Origin: Labrenzia sp. CE80
Lineage (GTDB): Bacteria > Pseudomonadota > Alphaproteobacteria > Rhizobiales > Stappiaceae
DNA length: 64,000 nt
Reading direction: 5' to 3'
Assembly (NCBI RefSeq): GCF_009650605.1
Contig: NZ_WAJT01000002.1
Location: 744,001 to 808,000 of the forward strand
Position numbers and translations under genes: made by a program. Each line of letters begins with the position of its first letter. Position 1 is the first letter of the stretch. Shown here in pieces: positions 42,472 to 52,093 of the stretch. Below the pieces are notes generated by a model. It was not told the origin of the DNA, searched no databases, and saw nothing but the letters and a program-made list of their open reading frames with translations.

Positions 42472-44358
42472 ATGCACGTCAGGCAATTGGGCGAAGATGT
42501 CATCAACCGGATCGCAGCCGGCGAAGTCATCGAGCGCCCGGCCAGTGTCATCAAGGAACTCGTCGAAAACGCCGTCGACGCTGGAGCGTCCTCAATCGAA
42601 ATTGTGACCGCTGCGGGTGGAAAGACCTTGATGCGTGTCTCTGACGACGGGCATGGCATGCGCCAGACTGATCTGGAACTTGCGGTGCGTCGGCATTGCA
42701 CCTCAAAGATCACCGAAGATAATCTGTTCGACATTCGTACGCTTGGTTTCAGGGGCGAGGCTTTGCCTTCGATCGGTTCCGTTGCGCGACTGAGCATTCA
42801 GACCCGCCACCAGGACGAAGATCATGCCTGGAAGATTGCCATCGAAGGCGGCGTCGAAACGCCGGTAATACCGGCAGCCCGACGCATGGGCACACAAGTT
42901 GAGGTTCGCGACCTCTTCTTCGCAACGCCTGCAAGATTGAAATTTTTGAAATCGGACCGTGCAGAGACCGCAGCAATCACCGAAATCGTCAAGCGGATCG
43001 CACTTGCCTATCCGACGGTTGGCTTTTCCTTGTCTGGGGCAGACCGTCAACCTCAGTCCTGGCCTGCTGCCCGGGGCGATGACCCGCGCATGGCACGCAT
43101 AGCTCAGATACTCGGTCAGGATTTTGTCGACAATGCCATGGAGATTGATGCTGAGCGGGAGGGCGTGCGACTGACCGGATTTGCCGGATTGCCAACCCAT
43201 CACCGCGGCAACGCACAGCACCAGTTCTTTTTCGTCAATGGTCGCCCGGTCAAGGACAAGTTGCTGCTGTCAGGCCTGCGTGGTGCCTACGCGGATGTGT
43301 TGGCACGGGATCGCCATCCGGTCGTCGTGCTCTTCGTAGAGCTAGAACCGACCCTCGTAGACGTGAACGTGCATCCGGCGAAGGCGGATGTCCGCTTCCG
43401 CGATGGACAGTTGGTCCGCGGTCTGCTCGTTGGTTCGATAAAGCACGCCCTGGTCCAGGCCGGCCACAGGTCATCTACGTCAAATGCCGCAGTCGCGATG
43501 GACGCCATTCGGGCGTCTGGTTTTTCATCTACGCCGTCTGCGTCTCCGCGCGGCGATGTCTATCGGACGTCTGCGGTCCAACCGAGGGCGCCTCGTGGCT
43601 GGGATGTTTCAGACTTTGCGCCTGCGGCAATGCCCAATGCTGCTGGCCTGGGCTTCGCCGACGCTGAGGATCTCATCGCTTTGCAGTCAGGGGAAATGCC
43701 GGCAGCCTTGCATGGCCTCGTGAAACCGTCGGCGGATGCAAGGGCGAATGATGTTGAGCCGGACCAGGGCCGGATGTCGCTTCCGCTTGGCGCAGCGCGG
43801 GCGCAGGTGCACGAGACCTACATCATTTCACAGACCGACGATGGGGTCGTCATCATCGACCAACACGCGGCCCACGAACGTCTCGTCTATGAGCGTCTGA
43901 AAGAGGCCCTCGCAAAGAAGCAGGTCGCGCGACAGATTCTTCTGATTCCGGAAGTCATTGAGTTGCCCGAAGAAGACGTGGGCCGTTTGGTGGAGCGGGC
44001 CGATGACCTGATTGAGGTCGGGCTTTGTCTTGAAGCCTTTGGACCGGGCGCGATTGCTGTTCGAGAAACCCCCGCAATGCTAGGTGATATGGATATTCGC
44101 GGTCTTGTTACAGACTTGGCAGATGAGCTCGCGGAATGGGATACGGCAACCGGACTGCGTGAAAAGCTTGACCACGTCGCCGCGACCATGGCTTGCCACG
44201 GATCCATACGTGCTGGGCGTCGCATGCGGGGGCAGGAAATGGATGCGCTTTTGAGAGACATGGAAGCCACGCCGCTATCGGGCCAATGCAATCATGGCCG
44301 CCCCACATGGGTCGAGCTGAAGCTCTCCGACATCGAAAAGCTCTTCGGTCGGAAATAG
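42472..44358 (+). CDS. mutL: DNA mismatch repair protein MutL (endonuclease type)
   Basis: A 628-residue mismatch repair ATPase. The GHKL domain has DVINRIAAGEVIERPASVIK, ELVENAVDAG and SDDGHGM, and the lid has RGEALPSIG. The C-terminal domain carries DQHAAHERLVYE, matching DQHA(x)2E(x)4E, the metal site of nicking MutL proteins in organisms without MutH. MACHGSIRAG and CNHGRPTW complete the endonuclease motifs. A variable linker (about 330-430) separates the two. It is a single gene, convergent with the porin gene. Confidence 0.97.
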   Translation: MHVRQLGEDVINRIAAGEVIERPASVIKELVENAVDAGASSIEIVTAAGGKTLMRVSDDGHGMRQTDLELAVRRHCTSKITEDNLFDIRTLGFRGEALPSIGSVARLSIQTRHQDEDHAWKIAIEGGVETPVIPAARRMGTQVEVRDLFFATPARLKFLKSDRAETAAITEIVKRIALAYPTVGFSLSGADRQPQSWPAARGDDPRMARIAQILGQDFVDNAMEIDAEREGVRLTGFAGLPTHHRGNAQHQFFFVNGRPVKDKLLLSGLRGAYADVLARDRHPVVVLFVELEPTLVDVNVHPAKADVRFRDGQLVRGLLVGSIKHALVQAGHRSSTSNAAVAMDAIRASGFSSTPSASPRGDVYRTSAVQPRAPRGWDVSDFAPAAMPNAAGLGFADAEDLIALQSGEMPAALHGLVKPSADARANDVEPDQGRMSLPLGAARAQVHETYIISQTDDGVVIIDQHAAHERLVYERLKEALAKKQVARQILLIPEVIELPEEDVGRLVERADDLIEVGLCLEAFGPGAIAVRETPAMLGDMDIRGLVTDLADELAEWDTATGLREKLDHVAATMACHGSIRAGRRMRGQEMDALLRDMEATPLSGQCNHGRPTWVELKLSDIEKLFGRK

Positions 44359-44394
44359 AGGAGCCCCTTCGATGGTGCTGCCTTTATCTTTTGA

Positions 44395-45558
44395 CTAGAA
44401 CGTTCTTTGAACCCTTAGGGTGCCGTAGAGCTCGTCCTTGTCGTCCAAGCCGGAAGCGGAATCGTAGTCGACTTCGCGGTATTGCAATTCACCACCAATG
44501 CCAAAGCCGGGAACTGGCTTCCAGACGACGTTGCCGGTGATGCCCCATTGACTGAAGTCATAGGCCGCAGTGCCGGCATCCGCGACGTGATACCCGCCTT
44601 CAAGGTTGGCTTCGAGGGTCTTGGAAAAATTGTGGTTCCAACCCGCTGAGATATTCCAGGTCTTGGTGGTTTTTGTACTGCCGCCAACGTTTATGGCGTC
44701 TGTGATCTGGTCATCCCAGGTGTCCAGCGGGAAGGCGCTTGCCCCGTCCGAGTAGGCGACCTGGATGGCAAACGCGTCGTCTTGCCCCAGGATCGGAACA
44801 TTCACCTCAACACCACCGCCGATGACCCAACCAAGGGTGCCGTCTGCAGATGCATCAGCGAAGCGGACCTGGTGCAGCGCGCCCATCAACTGTGCGGATC
44901 CCCAGCCCTGATCGAGGCGAAGGTTGGCGACCAGATCCGGCACCTTTGTGCCTGCGTAGCCATTGCCACCAGCCGAGATCAGGTTGGATTGGCGGGAATT
45001 TGCATCCTCCAGAGATACTGTGGCGGAGAAGCCGTTGCCGAACGAACCAGTGTAGGCAAGAACGTTGGATTTGACGTCCGAGTAGTCGGTTAGCTGAGCA
45101 CCATAGGAATAGCCGGTCCAGAAATCCCAAAACGATTGCGCATGGCCGAACGTGAAGCCGCCAAACTGAATGTAGGCAAACTCCAGTGAAGAGCTTTCGC
45201 TACCGCTTGTATTGGTAAGGTACATGCTGGTGTAGGTACGCAGCAGGCCAAATTCCGTGTTTGTGCGGGAGTCCAGATAAAGGTAACCGCGGCCGCGGAA
45301 GTTGACGTCGTCGTCGCTGCGATCGGACCAGCTGTTTGGAGCGCTGCCGAAATTGTTGAAACGATATTCAACGCGGACACGGCCACCAACACGCAAGCAT
45401 GTCTCTGTGCCCGGAATATAATAAAAGCGGCTGCCATAGCTGTCGCAGAGACGGACGTAGTCAATTGGCTCGGGAGCGACCGGTAGGTCTGCGGCGAATG
45501 ACGCTGTCGAAAGCGGCAGAAGGCCAAATGCCGTGATAGCTAGGTGTGCAAAACGCAT
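44395..45558 (-). CDS. Alphaproteobacterial porin (Porin_2 family)
   Basis: A 387-residue outer-membrane trimeric porin. The signal peptide ends STASFAADL. The mature N-terminus DYVRLCDSYGSRFYYIPGTETCLRVGG, given here as two pieces, has the two cysteines and LRVGGRVRVEYRF strand typical of the family. The body is alternating beta strands, and the C-terminus ends in Phe (LRVQRTF), the usual outer-membrane insertion signal. AGGAG lies upstream of the start. It is preceded by a 418-base AT-rich region likely to hold its promoter. Confidence 0.93.
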   Translation of the reverse strand: MRFAHLAITAFGLLPLSTASFAADLPVAPEPIDYVRLCDSYGSRFYYIPGTETCLRVGGRVRVEYRFNNFGSAPNSWSDRSDDDVNFRGRGYLYLDSRTNTEFGLLRTYTSMYLTNTSGSESSSLEFAYIQFGGFTFGHAQSFWDFWTGYSYGAQLTDYSDVKSNVLAYTGSFGNGFSATVSLEDANSRQSNLISAGGNGYAGTKVPDLVANLRLDQGWGSAQLMGALHQVRFADASADGTLGWVIGGGVEVNVPILGQDDAFAIQVAYSDGASAFPLDTWDDQITDAINVGGSTKTTKTWNISAGWNHNFSKTLEANLEGGYHVADAGTAAYDFSQWGITGNVVWKPVPGFGIGGELQYREVDYDSASGLDDKDELYGTLRVQRTF

Positions 45559-45976
45559 GGCTATACTCCTAAACCCATGGAGAACGAGGGGCTGGAGAGC
45601 ACCTCATACAAGCGAAACCCTACGTTATTCTGTGTGACGTTGGTATGGCGCTGACGTGGACTTTGCACTCGGAAGTGCTGATTGTGAAGAGCTGTGACCA
45701 CATAGCAACATTTACGTAGTATTACGATGCGTAATGCACGTTATTCGAGTATCGGTGCGTGGCGTTGTAGCAAGGGAGTTAAGCTTTGCGCCGCGGTATT
45801 GCCATTCGAGATCTATCGCAGAGTTATGCTTGTGTTGGTAGAAAGTATGCTTTCAGAGTTGGCCGCTTGACCACCTAGATCGAGCATCAAACTTGGTGAA
45901 GTCGATTCTATAATCTGGTGCTTTGCATGGCGTAAGGCCGCAATGCTTCGCGGATGTGTTCCGCCGAAGATACGAA
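45559..45976. other. AT-rich intergenic region upstream of the porin gene
   Basis: 418 bases between the porin start and the 3' end of the Amt-GGDEF-EAL gene, clearly more AT-rich than its surroundings. No gene seen. ATTACG-ATG-CGTAAT (45721-45735) is a perfect 6-bp inverted repeat that could be an operator. It should hold the porin promoter, but clear boxes were not picked out. Confidence 0.45.
45721..45735. repeat. 6-bp inverted repeat in the porin upstream region
   Basis: ATTACG, three bases, CGTAAT, about 165 bases before the porin start. No T-tract follows. It may be a regulator site for osmotic or nutrient control of the porin; this is speculative. Confidence 0.25.
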
Positions 45977-48900
45977 TTAATGCTCCATCATTCTTGTTAG
46001 AGTGTCTTCCCGCATTGGCGGTGATCCCTTGGCTTTCAGTGCGGCTTCGACAGAGGTTGGAATGTCGGCGGCGAGTGCTCTCACCGGTTGAGGTCTGCCG
46101 ATCAGAAACCCCTGGATTTCATTGCAGCCACTCTTGATGAGAAGGTTGAGCGTTTCTAGGTCTTCGATCCCTTCTGCAACAATCCTCATGTTCAAGGCTT
46201 TGCCGAGGCGGACAACCGTTTCGATGATGGCGAGTGAATTGCTGTTCTTGCCTGCGTCGCTAACGAATGAACGATCGATCTTGATAGTATCGAATGGAAA
46301 GCGGCTGAGGTAGCCAAGAGAAGAGTAACCAACCCCGAAATCGTCGAGGGCTATTTTGACGCCAATGGCTTTCAGACTGGTGAGGATAGAAAGAGCCCGG
46401 GCATCGTCCTCGATAAGAAGGTTTTCTGTGATCTCAAGTTCGAGCCTGCTCGCAGGGATACCAGACGCTTCGATTGATCGGCGGACGTCTTCCACAAAAT
46501 CATTATCGCGAAACTGAACCGGACTGACGTTTACGCTTAGACGAACGGACGGCAATTCATCGGCAGCTGTCGCGAGAGCAGTTTGAATAACCCATTTGCC
46601 GATCGGAATGATTTGGCCGGACCCCTCCGCCGCGGGAATGAAGTCCGCGGGGCTGACCAATCCCTTTTCCGGATGGTTCCAGCGGATTAATGCTTCATAG
46701 GATTCAATTGAGCCGGAACTCAAGTCCAGTCGCGGTTGATAGAAAAGTTCGAATTGCTCTTCTTCGATCGCAGAATGGAGATCTTCTTCAAGCTCGCGAC
46801 GTTGGCGCACTAGGTCGCCCATGCCCGCCTGAAACAGGCAATATGTATTGCGGCCCATGTTTTTTGCATTGTAGAGCGCAATATCGGCGTTGGAGACGAC
46901 GGAGTCTGTCGTATCGTCCCTATCACTGACCATAGCGATCCCGATGCTGGCGCTTGGCCTCAAGGCTATGCCATTGCCACATTCAATTGGTTCGGACAGC
47001 TTCTGAACAAGGCGATGGGCCATGTCCGCGGCCTGGTTCGCGAACTGAATCTCTCTCTGGATAAGTGCGAATTCATCGCCGCCCAACCGAGAAATGGTAT
47101 CCTGTTGCCGGCTATGCTCGCGCAAGCGCTCGGCGGTGACTCGGATGACCTGATCGCCAATCGGATGACCATGAAGGTCGTTGATGTCCTTGAAGCGATC
47201 CAGGTCAATCAGCAAAAGCGCAGCGGCTTTGCCCTTGTCCCGGAATTTTCCGATGGCGCGATTAAGTTCCGCGTTGAAGACGGCTCGGTTGGGCAGATCC
47301 GTCAAGGGGTCATGTTGAGCCAGATGCAGTATCTGGGCTTCCGCCTCCTTGCGTTGGCGTAAGTCGACGAGCGCGGAGACGCGTGTCGGTGTTCCCCTGT
47401 AGGAAATAACGCGAGTCCGGATCTCGACCGGTATTGTTTCGCCGCTGCGATTGACGATCTCGAGCTCTCTCGGGCTGAGCTCAGCTTTGACCAGATGGCT
47501 CTCAAGCGTGCCTGCGAGCTCAGACTGTACAAACTCGTAGAGGCCCCGCATTTTGAGTTCCTCAATCTCATAGCCAAGCAACTCTTCCAAGGCTGCATTG
47601 CCGTCCAGAATTCGGCCATCGACCGAAATGACGATGGCGTCGAATGTTGCGTTCGCCAAGGCGGACAGACGCTCGGATTCCTCTCTAGTGCGCTTGGCGT
47701 CGGCCACCCTGATTTGCGCGACCTCTTCGCTCTGGATGGTGTCCATAAGGGCGTTGAACATGCGAGTCAGCCGTTCTGAATCATCTCCAGGAGACACCTT
47801 CAGACGCATGTTGAGGTCGGCCTTGCCGGCGATGACCTTGTCGAGTGCATCCTCAACATGTCCGATGCCGAGCCGGGTTCCATGTTCTGCCTCGTTCATG
47901 CCGATTTCTTCGTCGGCAGGCGGCACTCTGAGCGGAATAAAACGACACAAGGCCTTCAGAAACAGTAAGCCGAGCCCGAAGCACCAGATGAAGTTCAGCG
48001 CGACGCCCTCGAGCTGAACGAGAAGCTGAGAACCGCGATCGCCCAAAGGCAGGCTCCCTTCGGGCGCGAGAAACACGAGCCCGATGGTTCCGGCAATGCC
48101 GCCAAAACCGTGTACGCCGATTGCCCCGACGGGATCATCGATCTTGAACCTCCCGTCGAGGACGGTGTTTGCATAGACCGCCATAAGGCCGCCGATCAGA
48201 CCGACGGTAGCTGCGCCGAGAGGTGAAAGAATGTGGCAGCCCGCGGTCACAGCGACCAAACCACCCAAAAGCCCGGAAAGCGATTTTTCGGGCAGGATGA
48301 GCCGGTCCTGATACCAGCCAAGGAAGTAACCGCCGGCTGCGCCGGCTGCCGCTGCAAGGACCGTGTTGGTGATAATCAGCGAAACGTCTGACGAGGCGGA
48401 AAGCGTCGAGCCTCCGTTAAACCCGAGCCAGCCAACGAAGAGTAGAAACGCGCCCGCCGTTGCCAGCACAGAGCTGTGGCCTTGAATGCGCATTGAGCGA
48501 CCTTCATGGTCGTAGCGGCCAAGCCTTGGGCCAAGGACGATGCAGGCAGCGAGGCCGATCCAGCCGCCGGTGCTGTGAACGACAGTTGATCCCGCGAAGT
48601 CGACAAATCCACTTTCGGCGAGAAAGGCGGTATCGTTCGGAACAAGGGCATTGCCCCATGCCCAATGGGCAAATACCGGGTAGATGATGCCTGCAGTGAA
48701 GACCGAGCACCAGACATAGGCGACGAGCCGCATACGTTCGGCGACCGCGCCCGAAACAATGGTTGCCGCGGTGCCGCAGAACATCACCTGAAACGCGAAA
48801 AAGGCATAGGTCCAGGGCTCGAGGTCCTGAAGCATGAAGAGCTTCTTGTCCCAGCCGACGACGAAACCGTTGCTGCTGGCAAAGGCGAACATGAAGCCCA

Positions 48901-49195
48901 TCGCAGCGAATATCAGGACAGAGAAGGTGAGGTCGAGAAGATTCTTCTGGGCGACGTTGATAGAGTTTTTCGAACGGACGAGCCCAGCCTCAAGAAGCAT
49001 GAAGCCAACCTGCATCAGCAGAACGAGCGCTGCTGCGACCATCACCCAAATCAGGTCAAGGCTTTGCTGCAGCGTCTCCTGAATTGCGAGTGCAGTCGCT
49101 TCTCCGTCTTGTGCGCGTGCAGTACCGGATGCGGCTTGTACGAGCGCAAGAGCAAACAGCCCTTTCACAGGCTTGGACAAAGACGCCTTGTTCAT
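45977..49195 (-). CDS. Ammonium transporter fused to HAMP-PAS-GGDEF-EAL (putative ammonium-sensing c-di-GMP enzyme)
   Basis: A 1072-residue protein. Residues 1-29 look like a signal peptide, as in AmtB. About 40-420 form a full eleven-helix Amt domain, with the pore His pair at H207 (GSTVVHSTGGW) and H362 (IGVHGFGGIAG), plus GWLGFNGGS. The usual Amt tail LRVPPADEEIGMNEAEHG follows. Next is a HAMP-like segment (about 442-490, GKADLNMRL, RLTRMFNALMDTI), a PAS domain (about 505-620), GGDEF (705-709, with an RxxD inhibitory site at 696-699) and EAL (834-836) with intact ITEN, DDFGVGYSSL and AEGIED. Both enzyme domains look active. No glnK is adjacent. The AT-rich 49196-49403 region holds its promoter. 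Confidence 0.93.
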   Translation of the reverse strand: MNKASLSKPVKGLFALALVQAASGTARAQDGEATALAIQETLQQSLDLIWVMVAAALVLLMQVGFMLLEAGLVRSKNSINVAQKNLLDLTFSVLIFAAMGFMFAFASSNGFVVGWDKKLFMLQDLEPWTYAFFAFQVMFCGTAATIVSGAVAERMRLVAYVWCSVFTAGIIYPVFAHWAWGNALVPNDTAFLAESGFVDFAGSTVVHSTGGWIGLAACIVLGPRLGRYDHEGRSMRIQGHSSVLATAGAFLLFVGWLGFNGGSTLSASSDVSLIITNTVLAAAAGAAGGYFLGWYQDRLILPEKSLSGLLGGLVAVTAGCHILSPLGAATVGLIGGLMAVYANTVLDGRFKIDDPVGAIGVHGFGGIAGTIGLVFLAPEGSLPLGDRGSQLLVQLEGVALNFIWCFGLGLLFLKALCRFIPLRVPPADEEIGMNEAEHGTRLGIGHVEDALDKVIAGKADLNMRLKVSPGDDSERLTRMFNALMDTIQSEEVAQIRVADAKRTREESERLSALANATFDAIVISVDGRILDGNAALEELLGYEIEELKMRGLYEFVQSELAGTLESHLVKAELSPRELEIVNRSGETIPVEIRTRVISYRGTPTRVSALVDLRQRKEAEAQILHLAQHDPLTDLPNRAVFNAELNRAIGKFRDKGKAAALLLIDLDRFKDINDLHGHPIGDQVIRVTAERLREHSRQQDTISRLGGDEFALIQREIQFANQAADMAHRLVQKLSEPIECGNGIALRPSASIGIAMVSDRDDTTDSVVSNADIALYNAKNMGRNTYCLFQAGMGDLVRQRRELEEDLHSAIEEEQFELFYQPRLDLSSGSIESYEALIRWNHPEKGLVSPADFIPAAEGSGQIIPIGKWVIQTALATAADELPSVRLSVNVSPVQFRDNDFVEDVRRSIEASGIPASRLELEITENLLIEDDARALSILTSLKAIGVKIALDDFGVGYSSLGYLSRFPFDTIKIDRSFVSDAGKNSNSLAIIETVVRLGKALNMRIVAEGIEDLETLNLLIKSGCNEIQGFLIGRPQPVRALAADIPTSVEAALKAKGSPPMREDTLTRMMEH

Positions 49196-49403
49196 TTGGA
49201 GTTCCCAACTCTAATCAGGAAGTCAGGATTTCCTCTAAAGGGTTAATCATGAGTATGCATATAGGTAATTAATACGATATATAGTCGATTATCCAAGAGT
49301 GTTGTACTGGTGCAAATGAGTATCGATTACAAATTGTGCATTTAGCCGTTTGCTAATATTCTTTTATCCAACACAGCGTGAAACCGAGTGTCAAATGCTT
49401 GGC

Positions 49404-49874
49404 TCAGGGCCTCTTAGATTGGAAAAAGTCTTTGAGCAGGACTGCCGCGGCGCGCTCTGAAATCCCGGAATAGACCTCTGGCACATGATGGCAGGTAGGT
49501 TGGCAGAAAAAACGCGTGCCATGATCGACCGCACCGCCTTTTTCGTCTGCGGCTCCAAAGTAAAGACGTCGTATCCTAGCGAATGAAATCGCCGCTGCGC
49601 ACATGGGGCAGGGCTCCAGCGTCACGTAAAGATCGCAGCCTGGAAGGCGCTGGCTTTCAAACTGCTGACACGCCTGTCGGATCACCAGGACCTCCGCATG
49701 AGCGGTCGGATCGCTGTACTCCAGCGTTCGATTGCCATCGCATGCGAGAACTTTCCCTTCACAGACGAGAACCGCTCCGACTGGAACTTCACCTCGGGCA
49801 GCTGCCTTCTGCGCTTCCTTAAGGGCAAGTTCCATGAAGTTGGCCGTGCCGACATTGGTTGGTGCGCCGTTCAT
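49404..49874 (-). CDS. tadA: tRNA-specific adenosine deaminase
   Basis: Deaminates A34 to inosine in tRNA-Arg(ACG); 156 residues from the ATG at 49872-49874, though 49835 is also possible. The zinc site is complete: DPTAHAEVLVIR with the catalytic Glu, and LEPCPMCAAAISFARI with both Cys. The remaining conserved part is RIRRLYFGAADEKGGAVDHG. The upstream open frame reaches 49940 but lacks support. It is divergent from the rluB-type gene. Confidence 0.94.
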   Translation of the reverse strand: MNGAPTNVGTANFMELALKEAQKAAARGEVPVGAVLVCEGKVLACDGNRTLEYSDPTAHAEVLVIRQACQQFESQRLPGCDLYVTLEPCPMCAAAISFARIRRLYFGAADEKGGAVDHGTRFFCQPTCHHVPEVYSGISERAAAVLLKDFFQSKRP

Positions 49875-50038
49875 TCTTTTGGTCCAGAGCGTCGTGGGTT
49901 TGAGGCGTGATCGAGCATTATTTAGCTGCATGTCGGGCAAGTGTCAGCTCTAAGGCATGCGATCGTTGAATGGCTCATTTGCGAAAAACCTCGCACTTGT
50001 TGATTTCCGAAAGCCATCGGCTCTGCTATGACGCGATC

Positions 50039-51514
50039 ATGACGAAAGAACAACCTCCTAAAAAACGCCGCGGATCAGGTTCGGCCGACGGCCCCAAGAA
50101 GCGTTTTTCCGGTGCAAAGCCGGGAGGACGCTCGGAACGTTACTCTTCCGAGAAGCCGCGCGCCGAGCGACGCGATGGTCCGGTTGGAAAACCGGCGCGC
50201 AAGTTTGGCGCGAAATCGGCTCCGAGCAAGGGACCGCGCCTTAGCGGCGGTCGTGGCTCCGGTGCACGATCCCAGGCCAAGGCGGAGAGCTCCGAGGCCG
50301 CCTCGTCGTTTAATCTGGAAAAAGGCGAGCGGATTGCAAAGGTGATGGCCCGCGCCGGACTTTGTTCGCGCCGTGATGCCGAAGCCTGGATTGCAGCAGG
50401 TCGCGTTGAACTGAATGGCAAGCCACTTGAGACTCCCGCCATCACGGTGACGACCGCCGATAATGTGGTTGTCGATGGTAAACCGCTTCCGATGCGCGAG
50501 CGCACACGGCTGTGGCTCTATCACAAGCCCAAGGGGCTGGTGACGACAAATAAAGATCCTGAGGGCAGGACCACAGTGTTCGAGCGGCTTCCGCGCGATC
50601 TACCACGAGTGCTCGCCGTCGGCCGTCTTGATATCAATACGGAAGGCCTGTTGCTGCTCACCAACGACGGTGGATTGGCGCGTGTTCTTGAGCTGCCTGC
50701 CACGGGCTGGCTTCGCAGGTACCGTGTTCGGGCCTTTGGCAAGGTTACCCAGGAACAGCTTGATAGCCTCGCCGAAGGCGTTGCAATTGAAGGCGTGCTC
50801 TATGGTGCGATCGAGGCGACACTGGACAAGGAACAAGGTGACAATGTCTGGCTGACGGTCGGATTGCGCGAAGGCAAGAACCGCGAAGTCAAACGCGTGC
50901 TCGAGCATCTAGGCTTGTCAGTGAACCGCCTCATTCGTCTTTCCTTCGGCCCGTTCCAGTTGATGGACCTCGAAGATGGCGGCGTGCGGGAAATTCGCGG
51001 ACGTGTCCTGCGTGACCAGCTTGGCGAGAAGCTCGCAGAAGAGGCCGGAGCCGATTTCGATGCTCCCATCTTCCATGAGGCCAAGCCAGACGATGAGAAG
51101 TCGCCTCGGGACAAAGGGCGTAAGGCGCCCAGTCAGAAGGGAAGCAAAGGCTCCTGGATGACTGAACGCGAGGGCAAAGCAGCCAAATCAGACAAGAAGC
51201 CAAGAGGCGATCGGCCCGGCCGCGCCGAAGGGCGTGGTGGAGATCAAAATCGGCGCAAGAATTCTGGAGAACGGCAAGAAAAAGTGTCTCCAAGGAGCCG
51301 TTTTCGCATGACGAGTGAGCCGAAGCCGCGTCCTGAATTTCGGTCAGAAGACCGCCCGAACCGGCCTACACGCAAAATCTGGGGCGAAGAGGGACTTGTC
51401 GAAGACAAGCAGCAAGAAAGCCGGATGACGAGCGAAAAGCGCAATGACCGTCGAGGCGGCGACGATCGTCCCGATCGTGGAGGGCGTCCGCCACGTGGAG
51501 GCCGGCGCTCTTGA
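50039..51514 (+). CDS. rluB: RluB/RsuA-family rRNA pseudouridine synthase with long basic tails
   Basis: 491 residues. The core (about 95-350) has an S4 RNA-binding domain, ERIAKVMARAGLCSRRDAEA, and the catalytic GRLDINTEGLLLLTNDGG, with the nucleophilic Asp; EGKNREVKRVLEHLGLSV follows. E. coli RluB modifies U2605 of 23S rRNA; orthology here is likely but not certain (RluE/RluF differ). The N-terminal ~90 and C-terminal ~140 residues are low-complexity and rich in Lys, Arg, Gly and Ser, as in other alphaproteobacterial members, and probably bind RNA. The start at 50039 has no strong ribosome site; 49970 is an alternative. Its stop overlaps the rsmD start. Confidence 0.88.
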   Translation: MTKEQPPKKRRGSGSADGPKKRFSGAKPGGRSERYSSEKPRAERRDGPVGKPARKFGAKSAPSKGPRLSGGRGSGARSQAKAESSEAASSFNLEKGERIAKVMARAGLCSRRDAEAWIAAGRVELNGKPLETPAITVTTADNVVVDGKPLPMRERTRLWLYHKPKGLVTTNKDPEGRTTVFERLPRDLPRVLAVGRLDINTEGLLLLTNDGGLARVLELPATGWLRRYRVRAFGKVTQEQLDSLAEGVAIEGVLYGAIEATLDKEQGDNVWLTVGLREGKNREVKRVLEHLGLSVNRLIRLSFGPFQLMDLEDGGVREIRGRVLRDQLGEKLAEEAGADFDAPIFHEAKPDDEKSPRDKGRKAPSQKGSKGSWMTEREGKAAKSDKKPRGDRPGRAEGRGGDQNRRKNSGERQEKVSPRSRFRMTSEPKPRPEFRSEDRPNRPTRKIWGEEGLVEDKQQESRMTSEKRNDRRGGDDRPDRGGRPPRGGRRS

Positions 51515-52065
51515 GGATCGTTGCCGGACGCTTCAAGGGAGCGGCTATCGTCGCTCCCAAATCTCAGGCCACCCGGCCGACGAGTGATCGCCTGCGCGAA
51601 ACGATCTTCAACATACTGGCTCATGGCTTGGAGACTGAAGTCGATGGTGCGCGCGTGCTTGACCTTTTCGCGGGGAGCGGCGCACTCGGACTGGAGTCAC
51701 TCAGTCGCGGCGCGCGCCACTGCACCTTCATCGAAGAGGGGGCAGAAGCACGAGGTGTCATCAGGCGGAACATGGAAGCGCTGGGCCTGAACGGTGTAGC
51801 GAAGATCTTTCGTCGTGATGCTACGCGTCTGGGAGATGCCGGTAACATCGAGCCGTTCGACCTCATGTTTGCGGATCCGCCTTACGGAAAGGGTTTGGCA
51901 GACAAGGCGCTGCTAACTGCAGGCGCCGGCGGTTGGGTGAAGTCCGGCTCTGTCTGTGTAATCGAAGAGCGTGCAGGTGTGGACGTTTGTCTGCCTCAAG
52001 GCTTTGAAGAGCTCGACCACCGCGTCGTCGGCGACAGTCAGGTCCTTTTTCTCAAGGTGGCCTAG
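51511..52065 (+). CDS. rsmD: 16S rRNA (guanine966-N2)-methyltransferase
   Basis: 184 residues. It starts at a TTG that overlaps the rluB stop by four bases (TTGA), with GGAGG about ten bases upstream. The N-terminal MRIVAGRFKG, RPTSDRLRETIFNIL, the SAM-binding VLDLFAGSGALGLESLSRG and the catalytic FADPPYGKG are all typical of RsmD. It methylates G966 of 16S rRNA in the assembled small subunit. Coupling to a pseudouridine synthase gene fits a ribosome-modification operon. Confidence 0.95.
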   Translation: MRIVAGRFKGAAIVAPKSQATRPTSDRLRETIFNILAHGLETEVDGARVLDLFAGSGALGLESLSRGARHCTFIEEGAEARGVIRRNMEALGLNGVAKIFRRDATRLGDAGNIEPFDLMFADPPYGKGLADKALLTAGAGGWVKSGSVCVIEERAGVDVCLPQGFEELDHRVVGDSQVLFLKVA

Positions 52066-52093
52066 GGGGAGCTTGCTGACGCGTAAAGCTGCC

